A DNA stretch of 64,000 nt, taken from contig CALYLX010000126.1 in the NCBI GenBank assembly GCA_944990035.1, forward strand, positions 1,922,001 through 1,986,000, read 5' to 3'. Made by a program: the position numbers and the translations under genes. Position 1 is the stretch's first letter, and every line of letters starts with the position of its first letter. Origin of the DNA: Clitopilus passeckerianus (lineage: Eukaryota; Basidiomycota; Agaricomycetes; Agaricales; Entolomataceae). The notes beneath the pieces were generated by a model. That model saw only the letters and a program-made list of their open reading frames with translations, made no database searches and was not told the DNA's origin. Shown piece after piece: positions 32,297 through 42,374 of this stretch.

Positions 32297-33443
32297 ATGG
32301 TCGCAGTACAGCATGGAGGAGGAGACGACCTCGAAGACGACTTTGTTATCGACAATGACATTGTAGCCGTTTCGGAAGACGAAGGAGCTGCAGAAGGCGA
32401 ATTTTTCTCGGATGCGGAAGAAGAGGAGTTCGGAGGAATTGAAAGTGATGCTGAGGACGAGCCTGAAGCTAAGGCTGAGGAACAAAAGGGCCAAGACGAA
32501 GCCAAGATACTGAAGAAGAGGAAACGAAGGGAGAAGGAGAAAGAGAGGAAGGCAAAAGTATGTGCAATCCTTTTGACCAGGAACCTTGGACTAAGGAGTT
32601 GAACAGAAACTCAAGCTCATCGAGGCAACGACACCTGTAGCACCCATATCTATTGCTGCTCAGTCTCCAGCCGATTTGACAGACTACTGTACCGCAAAGC
32701 AAGCAAAAACTTTCTCAAAAATGACCGCTCTTGAACTGGAAGATATGCGAATACCGGGTACAGTTCATGGCCGCTTCTACCCGGTCGTGTTTCTCAATTG
32801 ACAAAAGTACAGAATCATCTATAGCGGACACTACATCATGGACAGGTCCACGGACGTTAGATCATCTGGTAGAATTCATTGTGCAAAGTAAGCTTTGCGC
32901 CACTCAATGGTCTAGCAGCAAATTGATTGATTTCTCGACAGCACTGCCTGAACTCCAGACAAGCCTCTCACAAAAACCTACACGGAATGGAGCGCCAGCA
33001 CTGATATTTCTAACTGGTGCAGCGCTGCGGGTTGCCGATGTTACCCGAATACTGAAGGACAAACGAATACAAGGGAAGGCAGGTGGTGGAGTTGCAAAGC
33101 TCTTTGCCAGACACTTCAAGTTGAGCGAGCACGTCGCATACCTAAGGCGAAGTAAGGTTGCAAGTGCGGTAGGTACACCTGGGAGGATAGGAAAGTTACT
33201 TTCAGAAACTGGTATGTTCGCAGCTTCTAGTCCGAGGAGGGAGTCTAACAGGTATTGACTCTAGAGGCGATGCACGTTCCATCGATAACGTATATTATGC
33301 TGGACACAACATACCAGGATACAAAAAAACGGTCCTTGCTTGACATCCCAGAAACGAGGGATGAAGTCTTCAAAACAGTTTTGGGTGCGCCAGCGGTGAG
33401 CAAGAGAATCAAGGAGGGCAAAATCCGGGTAGTTTTCTTCTAG
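32297..33443 (+). CDS. CMS1: CMS1-like ribosome biogenesis protein
   Basis: Exons 32297-32557, 32607-32757, 32813-32887, 32942-33211 and 33265-33443 encode 311 residues. The N-terminus is strongly acidic (EDDFVIDNDI, FFSDAEEEEFGG) and then basic (KKRKRREKEKERKAK), as in yeast Cms1 and human CMSS1. The core follows: LTDYCTAKQAKTFSKMTALE, GAPALIFLTGAALRVADVTR, KLFARHFKLSEHV, VGTPGRIGKLLSET and ITYIMLDTTYQDTKKRSLLD, ending KEGKIRVVFF. The VGTPGR and LD..Y motifs recall a DEAD-box helicase N-lobe without catalytic motifs. The protein acts in the nucleolus in small-subunit rRNA processing. The last acceptor (33264) was chosen because it alone keeps the conserved frame. Confidence 0.88.
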
Positions 33444-33523
33444 GTGTCCACATTGCGCAGATGGTGGATATGTTATTATGATTAATGCGTGGGCGTATTA
33501 CAAAAAAGCATGAAAAAATATGA

Positions 33524-33996
33524 TTAGAATCCTTTCGGATTCGTTCTAAGTGTAAGCTGGATGGAAGCAATGAGCACCAAGTTGCAGAGGAACAAACAGC
33601 ACTCACCCTCGTCCATTTTGGCACCTTGTGAATACCCTTCCTGTAACCCGGTGAAGAAGGTGAGAACACAGTGTATTTGTCGCGAGCTTCCATTTCGTGC
33701 TCTTTTGGTAGTTCAAGTGCCCGGTTCTATTGCAACGTCTCAGCAAATGGTCAGTTAACAGGTCAGTATGCCAAAAACGCACCAGAGAACCACATTGTAC
33801 ACCACTAGCCCTAACAGCTTCAATTACGGCGTCGACTTTCTTTAGCCTAGAGCGTGCGTTGGCCTTTCGGGTCCTCGAGAGCTTCCAAGGAGTTTTCCTG
33901 TCAAACTTCATAAGCAACAACCCACCCAATTAACCGTTAAGCATACCATAGCAGACCACCGAAAGTCACTTGTGTAGGTCTAAACGCGCCAAACAT
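33524..33996 (-). CDS. MRPL31: Mitochondrial large-subunit ribosomal protein MRPL31 (mL60)
   Basis: Four exons (33996-33947, 33897-33783, 33726-33607, 33556-33524) encode 105 residues. The sequence is MFGAFRPTQVTFGGLLWKTP, WKLSRTRKANARSRLKKVD, VIEAVRASGVQC, LELPKEHEMEARDKYTVFS, GYRKGIHKVPKWTR and TNPKGF. This order and length match fungal mL60, a structural protein of the mitoribosome large subunit. The gene is divergent from SF3A1 with 134 bp between the start codons. Confidence 0.93.
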
Positions 33997-34130
33997 CGTT
34001 CAGAAAGTCGACCTCGCTGTCCAAAAGGTGAAGGTTGACCGTGAGAACTTTATGGTGACCGAAATTTCAGTCAGAGGCCTGTCCGCGTTCACAGTGCCAG
34101 TAAGCGCTTTGCTTTTCACACCAAACAACC
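33997..34130. promoter_or_regulatory. 134-bp bidirectional promoter, MRPL31/SF3A1
   Basis: The two ATGs face away from each other across 134 bp. The interval has no TATA box that I can see. The 5' UTRs of both genes must lie inside it or overlap. Confidence 0.6.
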
Positions 34131-36734
34131 ATGGCCACCGCCGTCGAGAACGGTATGCACGCGAATGGGCACGCTGATGCTGATGTTGAGATGAACGGCA
34201 ATGCCAATGCTAACGGCAGCTCATTGAGGTTCTCGAGTGGACTCATATTGCCTCCGCCTGAGATTAAAGGTGCGTTTAACCTCCAAGACTATGTTGCATA
34301 CTTCGAGCTAACAGGCTTGTGCCACAGCCGTTATCGACAAAACAGCTTCCTCTATTGCCCGCTCTCGTGACCCAGCCCAATTCGAAGACAAAATCCGCGA
34401 AGGGCAACGTGCCGATCCAAAATTCTCTTTCCTCAACCCCGTGGACCCATACAATGCATACTACCGCTACAAGGTAGAAAAGGCCACACGAGGAGAGTTG
34501 GATGATGTGCAGATTGATACGGATACAGGCATTGAAGATATTGTGAAGGAGGTTGAAATCGTGGATATGGGTGTCGAACCACCACCAACTGATTTTGTGC
34601 TAGAGTTGCCGAATATGACTGGGCTTGACTTGTGAGTGCTGACTTCATATTCTTATTGGCGTTATATTAACTTTATTCAGGGACATAATGAAACTAACAG
34701 CACTGTTCACGGCTCGTCGGGGACGCAATTTCCTGGGCACGCTCTCCGCACGCGAGGGTCGCAACTACCAGTTCGAGTTCCTCCGGCCAACCCACTCACT
34801 CTTTGGTTACTTCAACCGACTGGTGGATCAGTATACCAAGATTCTGCATCCTGCCAAGGAGACGTTGGAGAGTATCAATGAAAAGGCCCAGGACGGTGGA
34901 AGATGGAAAACGCTTGAAATGGCCAGGAAACACGCCAAGTGGGAGAAGAACAAGAGGGAGCAAGAGAAGAAGAGGCAAGATGATATGGAGGCTGAACGGA
35001 GTAAGCTCTCCTCGTTACAAAATCCTTGCATGCATATAGCTAACTCAAATCCTTTTAGTTGCATTCGCTGAGATCGACTGGCACGACTATGCAATCGTCC
35101 AAACCATCGAGTTCACTGCCGTTGACGCCCAGTCTGAGCTTCCTCCACCCATGTCCGTGCAGGAGGTGGAGAATATGACTCTTGCACAGAAGAGGATGGC
35201 AGCAATGATCATGGAGGATACTGCAGAGGAGGTTGAGGCCCATAAAGCAAGACAGGCTGCTGCAGAGGCGGAGGCTGCGGCTGCTGTCGGCAACACTGGT
35301 GTTAATGACCAGGATGATGCTGAGATGGAGCAGAGCGACGATGAGGCTGAGGACGTCGAGGCTAGGCAGAAGAGAGAAGAAGAGGAGAGAGTGAGAGAAC
35401 TTGCAAGGGCGGAGGCTTTGAGAGCTACCTCAATGAACACCAGTGGCCCAATGAAGATCAGGACGGATTATGTGCCAAAAGGTGAATATTTTACCTTCGT
35501 ATATGCGCAGGAAATTTATCATTTTTCTTTCAGTTGGGTCAAGGGCGGCAAAGATGGATATGGCTACGTGCTCTATTTGTGGACAGCAAATTCCCGTCAA
35601 CGAACTGCAAGAGCACATGCGTATCGAGCTTCTCGATCCTCGATGGAAGGAACAGCGAGACGCTATCGAAGCTCGCAGAGCGCAAGCCCACGAACTTCAA
35701 CGTGGTGCCGATGTCTCCGCCTCTCTTCGCAACCTCGCCCGTACTCGTGTCGACATCTTCGGTGCCGAAGCCGACGAAGAACGACGCAAGAGGGAAGAGG
35801 CCGCAGAAAAGGAAAAGAGAAAAGAAAGGGAGAAAGTCGTTTGGGACGGCCACACCGCCTCCAAAGCTAACACTATGGACAAGTTCTCCACTAATGCTAA
35901 TATTGACGAACAAATCGCCGCTATCCACCGCGCAAAAGGTCTCGGCCCACAAGACGCCAACGCCATCGGTCCTGGCATCGGCCCTTCAGCTATTCCTGCA
36001 CCCCTTACATCTCTCCCGCCTCCTCCGGCTTCGCTGCCTGCTCCTCCGACAGCAGCCAGCTCAGGCGCGTATCAAGCCGCGACCATTTCCTCAGGTCCCC
36101 AACCCGCATCTGCCTACTCTGCCCAACCACCTGTCATGCTCCCGCCCCTTCACTATCAGGGGATGGACGCGGCCCAGCCATTCGGGTACCAGCCTCCTGC
36201 CCCTGGCGGCGTGACCACGAATCGCATGGCGCTCCAGGCGGCAAACAACGCCCTTCAAGCAGGCCAAGTTCGAACTGCGGACCAGATGGAGGGCGGTGCG
36301 GAGGAGGGGCCGCCACCTGCAAAGAGGCAGAAGGTGGCGAAACTCCCTGGTGGGCAGCTGTATCCTGAACAGGACTGGATCGCGATGCATCCTGTAAGTC
36401 TAGACCTTTGTTCTTGTCAGTTTAACTTTTCCCTGACACTTTCGCCTTATAGCACCCGATTTCGCTTCAAGTCCAACTTCCGGAAGACACGTCTAAACCC
36501 GAATACAAGTTGGATGGCTCAGTGGTCACGCTTTCTGACCTGCCATTGAACTTGCTCGTTTCGACATTGCGAGATCGCATCGTGCAGCAGATTGGCAGTG
36601 CCGTGCCTATGTCGAAAATTCGGATATCATACCAGGGCAAGATGCTTACGAACTCGAGCACGATTGCTAGTTACAACTTGGAGGAGGATGATTTATTGGT
36701 GTTTAGCGTTCGGGAGCAACAAAGGAGGAGGTAG
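34131..36734 (+). CDS. SF3A1: Splicing factor 3A subunit 1 (SF3a120/Prp21)
   Basis: Exons 34131-34269, 34328-34631, 34681-35000, 35059-35481, 35534-36393 and 36453-36734 encode 775 residues. SURP module 1 lies at about 46-100 (IDKTASSIARSRDPAQFEDK, FSFLNPVDPYNAYYRYKVE). SURP module 2 lies at about 155-205 (LTALFTARRGRNFLGTLSAR, NYQFEFLRPTHSLFGYFNRL). Next come EIDWHDYAIVQTIEF, a charged helix, DMATCSICGQQIPVNELQEH and LLDPRWKEQRD. A Pro-rich region leads to a C-terminal ubiquitin-like domain (LNLLVSTLRDRI, KIRISYQGKMLTNSSTIASY), ending REQQRRR. SF3A1 is part of the U2 snRNP and acts in branch-site recognition in the nucleus. The layout is complete. Confidence 0.95.
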
Positions 36735-37375
36735 TATAGTAATGATGGATGATGGTCCGTTTCGGATTTGAGAGTGGTGATGGTGTAGGTGTGCAAGTCC
36801 CTTTTGTAACAATATATACGTACAACATTATGCCCTTTGTGCTCTCTGCCCAGAAAGAAAGGAGGAAATGAAAGGGGGAAAACGATACAACAAGTAATGG
36901 TAGCGAATGCATCATACAAGTACAATTGGACGGAAAGCGTCTGTATCATAGAAGGTCGTAAGGATAGCATCTAGAAAGATAGTGACCCGAAGGAAGGGGA
37001 GAAAAATTATTTGTACGAAGCGCATGTAGTTTCAACGCTTGATGTACACCTCAAAAAGAAAGAAAAAAGCGAGCCCTTGAACCTGCGTGGAGGACACCCG
37101 CATTAACACCTCTCGTAAAAACCTATAAACCCCGCAATAACCCAGATCTAAACCCTGAAAAAGGAATGAATGAAAACCGGAATAGAAGGAAGGATGCAAT
37201 GCAATATGCTAGTGTTCATGAACACGATGGAACAACGTGAAGTTCGATGCCGTTAAGGGGCTAAAATCGGGTTGCTTCGACGGTAATGCATGGCGCAGAG
37301 TACACCCTAACCGGAGATTGGCGCCAGGGGGGTGGCACTGGTAAAAGATGGCTGGTGTGATGGTGTTTCCAGTAG
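36735..37375. other. Convergent 3' region of SF3A1 and the 140-aa gene
   Basis: Both genes end here. About 640 bp of AT-rich, non-coding-looking sequence, probably the two 3' UTRs. No further gene was seen. Confidence 0.4.
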
Positions 37376-37798
37376 TCAATAGGCGGTGAATGTGGCACTG
37401 GTAGGAATTGCGTTGACTGGGGCGGGCGCGAGTGGAGCCACTCGAAGTCTTTTGGAGGTTGGGGAACCCATGTTTTCTGCACCACTGCTATCTGAATAAC
37501 TCCCACACGAGATAGAGGACGAAAAGGACAAGCGTCCACGTTTCTTGTCGCCTCCCCCGGGCAGATGATGATCTAAATCGAGGGGGACAGTGTCTTGTAA
37601 CCACTGTTCATCTTCCTCGGTAGGCGTATGGAGAGGTGGAACTGAACGCTGAAAGATAGTCTCTGCTGAGTGCAGATAAGGAGAATGTCGAAGCGTTGGT
37701 GGTATGGGTGCACTGAGGTTCTGAGGCAGCTGCAAGGATCTCCTGCGAGTGATTGGCGACTTTGGTGGAGCAAGATTGTCAGATGGTCTGTTGGACAT
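37376..37798 (-). CDS. Unrecognised 140-aa Ser/Pro-rich protein
   Basis: A single uninterrupted frame starts MSNRPSDNLAPPKSPITRRR. I do not recognise the family. It has a basic RRRSLQLP motif that could be a kinase site, several Ser/Thr-Pro sites (KSPIT, HTPTEEDEQWL, GSPTSKR), an acidic-aromatic patch EEDEQWLQDTVPLDLDHH and a GGGDKKRGRLSFSSS motif. No signal peptide or membrane segment is present. Codon use looks like its neighbours. Short phospho-regulated inhibitors such as the Sml1/Dif1/Spd1 class have a similar size and composition, but nothing diagnostic is present. It is plausibly real because it ends in an orderly convergent arrangement with SF3A1. Confidence 0.5.
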   Translation of the reverse strand: MSNRPSDNLAPPKSPITRRRSLQLPQNLSAPIPPTLRHSPYLHSAETIFQRSVPPLHTPTEEDEQWLQDTVPLDLDHHLPGGGDKKRGRLSFSSSISCGSYSDSSGAENMGSPTSKRLRVAPLAPAPVNAIPTSATFTAY

Positions 37799-38090
37799 GA
37801 ACTGTGTTTCAATGTACAGTCAAGGCTCAGCCTAGAATGACGAGATGAACGTCAAGAGCGACGAGGGAGGAGGAAAAGGCGGTGGGGAGTGAGTGCTATG
37901 CGGCATCCACAGTCAGAGTGGCTTATATCCAAGAAGGTTGATATCGCAGTTTGGCAATTCCGGTCACGTTCTCGTCTTTCTCAAATTCTTTGTCTCGTCT
38001 CGGGTATTTACGAACCGATCGATCATTCGTTAGCACTGCTTACAACTAAAATCACAATCCGAATGTACACGAAAGCAACACGACAGACCC

Positions 38091-39535
38091 TCATATCACC
38101 CGACGGCATAGGATAGCAAACGCCATCACCAGCAGAATACATATGGCACTATCAAGAAGGACAGGTGGTCGTCTTCTCGAGGTTGAGTTCAATTCATTTC
38201 TCGCCGCGGGACGCTCAATCTCAGTTTGAGCGACCAATGATCGAGGGGACGAACTCGATTCTGAGTCCGCAGAATGAAGAGTTGAATGAACATTCTGTAG
38301 AGATGCAGTTTCTGGGTCCTGCCTAGCCGTGGAGCCTGGCTAACGTCCGCTCGGGAATGGCTTGCAAATGAATCAACCGACGTCGGTTTTACGAGTTCCT
38401 CCGCCGAAGTCGAACCTGTAGGCAAGGAGGGTGATTCTGATGCTGAGAGAACTGCGGCTGGATTTGAGGGTGCATCGGAGTTTGGGATCGTGGTAGACCC
38501 CAGCGACTGTTCTGGCGAGACTTCGGACGAGGAATCGGGGTGGCTGTCAGTTCCCCCTGCCGCTTCTGCAGAAGTCGAAGCGCCCTCAGTGGCGTGTTTA
38601 GCTGCGGGTGGATCAGGTAGCAGTTCTAGATTGGTCTGTTGGCAGTGTGGGCATACCCACTCCCGTGACCTTGATAAATCTCATTGTCAGCGGTGATTTC
38701 GGTGCGAAGAGGAGAAATAAGATTCACAAGCCTGCTAGGCGTTTTCTCTCTGCCGGAGGGTACTCAATCGATCCAACACCGACTGCCTGCTGGCCCTTCA
38801 GGGGGAAAAAACCTTGCAGACCCACGATGGCTAAGAACATGCAGTCAGTCAAGAGCAAATTTCCAAGTCATACGTTCTGTCATACCCGTCCTCACACCCC
38901 ACGCCGGCTGCCATAACTCCTCGTGGTCTAGCCAACCCTATTAGTACTATCACCGATAAAGCAGGTGGAAGACCCACAGTTTGTGAAGCTGATGCAGATC
39001 TAAACAAGAACGGGCCAAGTCAGCGACCATACCCCGGTGATCAAGAAATTCGAACCCTAAAATCCGTACCTTAGAGTTCAACTCGAACCTCCCATTCGGC
39101 GTAAGCATCATGAGGGACGGCGGCCTAAACGGGTATTCGGCAGGTAGGAGTATACGGAAATGGTACAATCCTCCTTCAAACTCTGTCCCATCCGGGCCTC
39201 TTAGCGTGCAATGCCATTCCTGCTGACTGTTCAGATCGAGGCCCAATGGACCGCTAATGAGTCAACTCACGAAGATGTCGTCCTGATAGATGAGAGGGTC
39301 GGAACTGGATTGAGCATGATTGATTTTACGGGGAGGATAGGCTGGAACGGTGGACCGTACCTCCAGAGGAGCTGCTGTATAGTCCGTTGAAGGATCGTTG
39401 GCTAGCTCTCTAGCCTCAGCCATGATTCTCTTGACAGCTAGAACCAAAGAAGATACAATAAGCCTTCCAATCGTCGCACATCTGGAGTCCCAAGCGTTAC
39501 CGACCAGAGTTATTCTTGTTCAGAGCCTTTGCCAT
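38091..39535 (-). CDS. UBC6/UBE2J-like tail-anchored ubiquitin-conjugating enzyme
   Basis: Nine exons: 39535-39505, 39437-39361, 39282-39271 (12 nt), 39219-39070, 38999-38978 (22 nt), 38927-38886, 38830-38728, 38669-38393 and 38318-38091, giving about 313 residues. Landmarks are KRIMAEARELANDPSTDYTA, DDIF (the micro-exon), EWHCTLRGPDGTEFEGGLYH, PAEYPFRPPSLMMLTPNGRF, ICISFTNYHEELWQPAWGVR and GLQGFFPLKG. The catalytic Cys of UBC6-type E2s is the first Cys of ICISFTN. SREWVCPHCQQTN follows, then a Ser-rich linker and a C-terminal anchor VLLDSAICILLVMAFAILCR. It is an ER-membrane E2 for ERAD. The last intron donor could be 38392 or 38377; both keep the frame. Confidence 0.85.
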
Positions 39536-39819
39536 CGTTGGAAGCCCAGCTATTAGCCAGATAGCTCTCTTGTATCCTTGAAGATGTGAGTGTCGTTGAG
39601 CAAGGACCCTTTGCAGCCTGTATGTCCGGGGAAAGGACGACGTGGAGTCTACCGAGCCGTAATGGCTGTAATTGGCACGTGACCTTCCAGCAATGAGCGT
39701 GCGGATATTTTCCGGCGCAGAGGGTCTTCACTACTCTTGACAGCGAGCAAGGGCTCTCGGTCGCGTCGTTCCAGTTGAATTCACGTAGGCCTCGCGTTGG
39801 ACGTGCCACCTAGAAAACT
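39536..39819. promoter_or_regulatory. 284-bp divergent promoter, UBC6-like/MRP10
   Basis: The two start codons face away from each other across 284 bp. The interval has open frames on the minus strand but no family signal, and it must carry both promoters. Confidence 0.5.
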
Positions 39820-40189
39820 ATGTCTATCCATATAAATAAGCTCAAAGTTCGCCCCAGGAAGGGTGAGTAATGGCCTATAATGTACATTCTGTGTTCTCAA
39901 CATCATATCCGTGTCCAGCTATCCAAGCGACTGTCTGCGGAAAGCAGCTATCAGAAATGCTCGGCTGTTGGGCAGCCAAGAATGATTTGACAACATCTGG
40001 GGCTTGTGCTGAGCATGCTGTCGCTCTATTTCACTGCATGAGGACAACGGTATGTTCTCGGTTAATTTTAGGAATTCGGAATGGATGATTTACGTGTCTG
40101 TTTCCTTTTTTCTTCAGCCAATGCCCAAGAAGCAACATAGGCCAGCAATAAACTACCATCTCGCGAGGTTGGGCAAGAACATTCAGTAA
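39820..40189 (+). CDS. MRP10: Mitochondrial small-subunit ribosomal protein MRP10 (mS37), twin CX9C
   Basis: Three exons (39820-39862, 39919-40049, 40118-40189) encode 81 residues. The start is MSIHINKLKVRPRK. The CHCH fold has two exact CX9C motifs, CGKQLSEMLGC and CAEHAVALFHC, then MRTTPMPKKQHRPAINYHLA. This is the arrangement of Mrp10/CHCHD1, a mitoribosome small-subunit protein oxidised by the Mia40 pathway on import. Confidence 0.92.
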
Positions 40190-40854
40190 ACAGGAGGCTC
40201 ATGCTGTCACTTCACTTCCTCATCCGCCGCGACCCCTCCATACCTGTAGCTGGATTGGCCTCGCATGCGCTGCCTTTACCTTGTGATATTGAGGGTTATC
40301 GTTCTTCCTGGCTTCAAGAACGGACATTGTTCGACCTCCTGCCATATATTCGTAATGCTGTAATCTATAGAACTAATTTCGGCCTTCCATGAATCAAAAC
40401 AGAGAATGCCAAACATCCGCCGTTTATTGCTTCCCTTCCTAACTCTGTCGAGATGGGGGCTTGGCCATTGACCATTAAAAGAACGCACGGAACGATTACA
40501 TTCACACGATTCAGTTGGCCCACCCAAATTCTCACTTTGCAGTGTCAAAGTAAATATCCCTTTGTCCTTCGACCATTGAAGCTATAATCCAGTTCACCCC
40601 GGGTACTTGCAAATCTTCAGAGCCAATTTCAATTGCACCATGACCATTAAAAGTGAGAATCGCAATGAGCACTTGTGGAAGACAATTCCGATCAGTAGTA
40701 GTCCTTGACCACAACGATTGGCTACGAATAAGCGTCCGTTGTTCAAACCACGATACATCAATGCTGCAACACTTACCTGACTCCCATCTGCAAGGAGAGG
40801 CTGCTGAAAACCGGGCCTAACCCTTTTCTGATTCTCAAAACCCTTTAGTGAAGG
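40190..40854. other. Upstream region of NYN-LOTUS copy D
   Basis: About 660 bp between MRP10 and copy D, with no gene visible. Minus-strand open frames at 40276-40965 carry no motif and overlap copy D's first exon. Confidence 0.4.
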
Positions 40855-42179
40855 ATGAACCATGACGGAAATATTGCCATATTTTGGGATCTGGGTGAGC
40901 ACAGGAACCTGCAGTTTCTCCATCCAAAACTCGAAAAATCCATAAATTCCTTTGAATAGATACATGCTCCCCAGATTCTAGTCTATCAGGCTACACCCTC
41001 GTAGCGAATATCCGAACCGTTGCCCACAGATACGGGAGTGTCACTTCGTTCAGAGGATACATTGGGTTTGATAAAACCTCAAAGTTGGCTGCATCTTCAC
41101 GCACGCTGGACTTCAGGGCTGAACTTCAGACATCTGGTGTCTATATAATCGACCGTCCGCGTAGCTCTGATTCCATCGTGCTAACCCAGCTGCTCACAGG
41201 TGAGAGCTATCCTCACCGAGGTTCTCCGTCCGTAAACTAAAATACATTAGTGGATATGCTCACCTATGCTTATGAGCATATCCGGCCAGGATCGAACGAC
41301 AGAGTTATGCTTATATCCGGGAACCCGTCGTTTGCATATGCCATGTCTACCTTGAGACTACGCAAATTCGACGTCGTGCTTCTTTGCCCTTCAAGCCCCC
41401 ACCCAAGCCTATCTGCTCAAGTGTCAAAAGTTGTTGACTGGGACGCTGAGGTGCTCAAACGGAGCCTTGATGTTGATCCCACCCTAATACATTCAACGAA
41501 CCCGTCCGTATCGAACTCTCTGTTCTCGTTTGGCTCTACTGTTAAACCTCCTGTCGCACCCGAAGTTACACCAACAGTACCGGAGTCAAACGCAGCGGAT
41601 GATCCTTTGGAAGCAGATGCTTCGGACAGCGCCACAACTTCAGAGACAGCTCTTCGTAGCACGTCCGCTCAATCATCTGGTTCTGACCAAGCAAGCCCCT
41701 TCACTTTTGGTGGGAATGGACTACCACCCAAACCCGTATTTCGTTTCGGGCCCCCGCCACAGACCGCCTACTCTACTCTAGCAATCACCTCGCCTACACA
41801 GACTCAACCCTCAACTACTACCTCACCCGCAGGGCCCTCTACTTCAGCGAGTAGGCTTAATTCAGCCGCTCAGCCATTCACACCCTCCTATCAGCCTGCC
41901 AAATCGAGTATTCCGATGCATTGGCGAGTTCTGGTGCAAGTGCTTGAAGAGAAACGGAAAAGCACGGGACAGCGGCAGATCACTAGGTTCGACGTGGGTG
42001 GTCATATGTCAAGGTACAAGACCAAAGAGATATACAAGATGGCGGGTGTCACAAGTTTCGGTGATTGGATAGACTCAGCTGAGCAAGATGGAATCATTGA
42101 AACCGGGGGTGAAGGAACAGGCCGCTGGATGGCTTTAAGACCTGAATGGTTGGCTATTGCTTCGACCATAACTTCGTAA
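40855..42179 (+). CDS. NYN-LOTUS family copy D, intact frame, probable pseudo-nuclease
   Basis: Exons 40855-40894, 40975-41199 and 41251-42179 encode 397 residues with no break. The NYN domain spans about residues 1-150: NIAIFWDLDSSLSGYTLVAN, FRAELQTSGVYIIDRPRSSD, VDMLTYAYEHI, VMLISGNPSFAYAMSTLRLR and VVDWDAEVL. The first Asp (FWDL) is kept, but the Lys-Asp/Ala-Asp pair is gone and GDRDF is GNPSF, so catalysis is doubtful. A linker of about 150 residues is Ser/Thr/Pro-rich with three FG-like patches (LFSFGST, FTFGGN, FRFGPP). A C-terminal winged-helix/OST-HTH-like domain lies at about 313-390: WRVLVQVLEEKRKSTGQ, YKMAGVTSFGDWIDSAEQDG, IIETGGEGTGRWMALRPEW. The two introns match those of copies A-C. 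NYN plus LOTUS recalls MARF1/limkain-b1 RNA regulators. The LOTUS call is by pattern only. Confidence 0.8.
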
Positions 42180-42374
42180 CCTTGTAATTATGACTTTATA
42201 TGAATCTCGTAAACGGACATTGAAGGTCCCGAGCAATAATAATTGACGGTGTGATTGGCAAAGCCCGGCTATCTAGTTGCATCTATATAATCTCTGCAGA
42301 GCCACCGTCAGATTCAGAGCAGTGCTGGGGGTCGCCCATCCATCTTCGCTCAACTTCAACGACGACGTATAGCG

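Noticed and set aside
39510..39809. Minus-strand 99-codon frame
   Set aside because: It overlaps the divergent promoter and first exon of the UBC6-like gene in another frame and has no motif.
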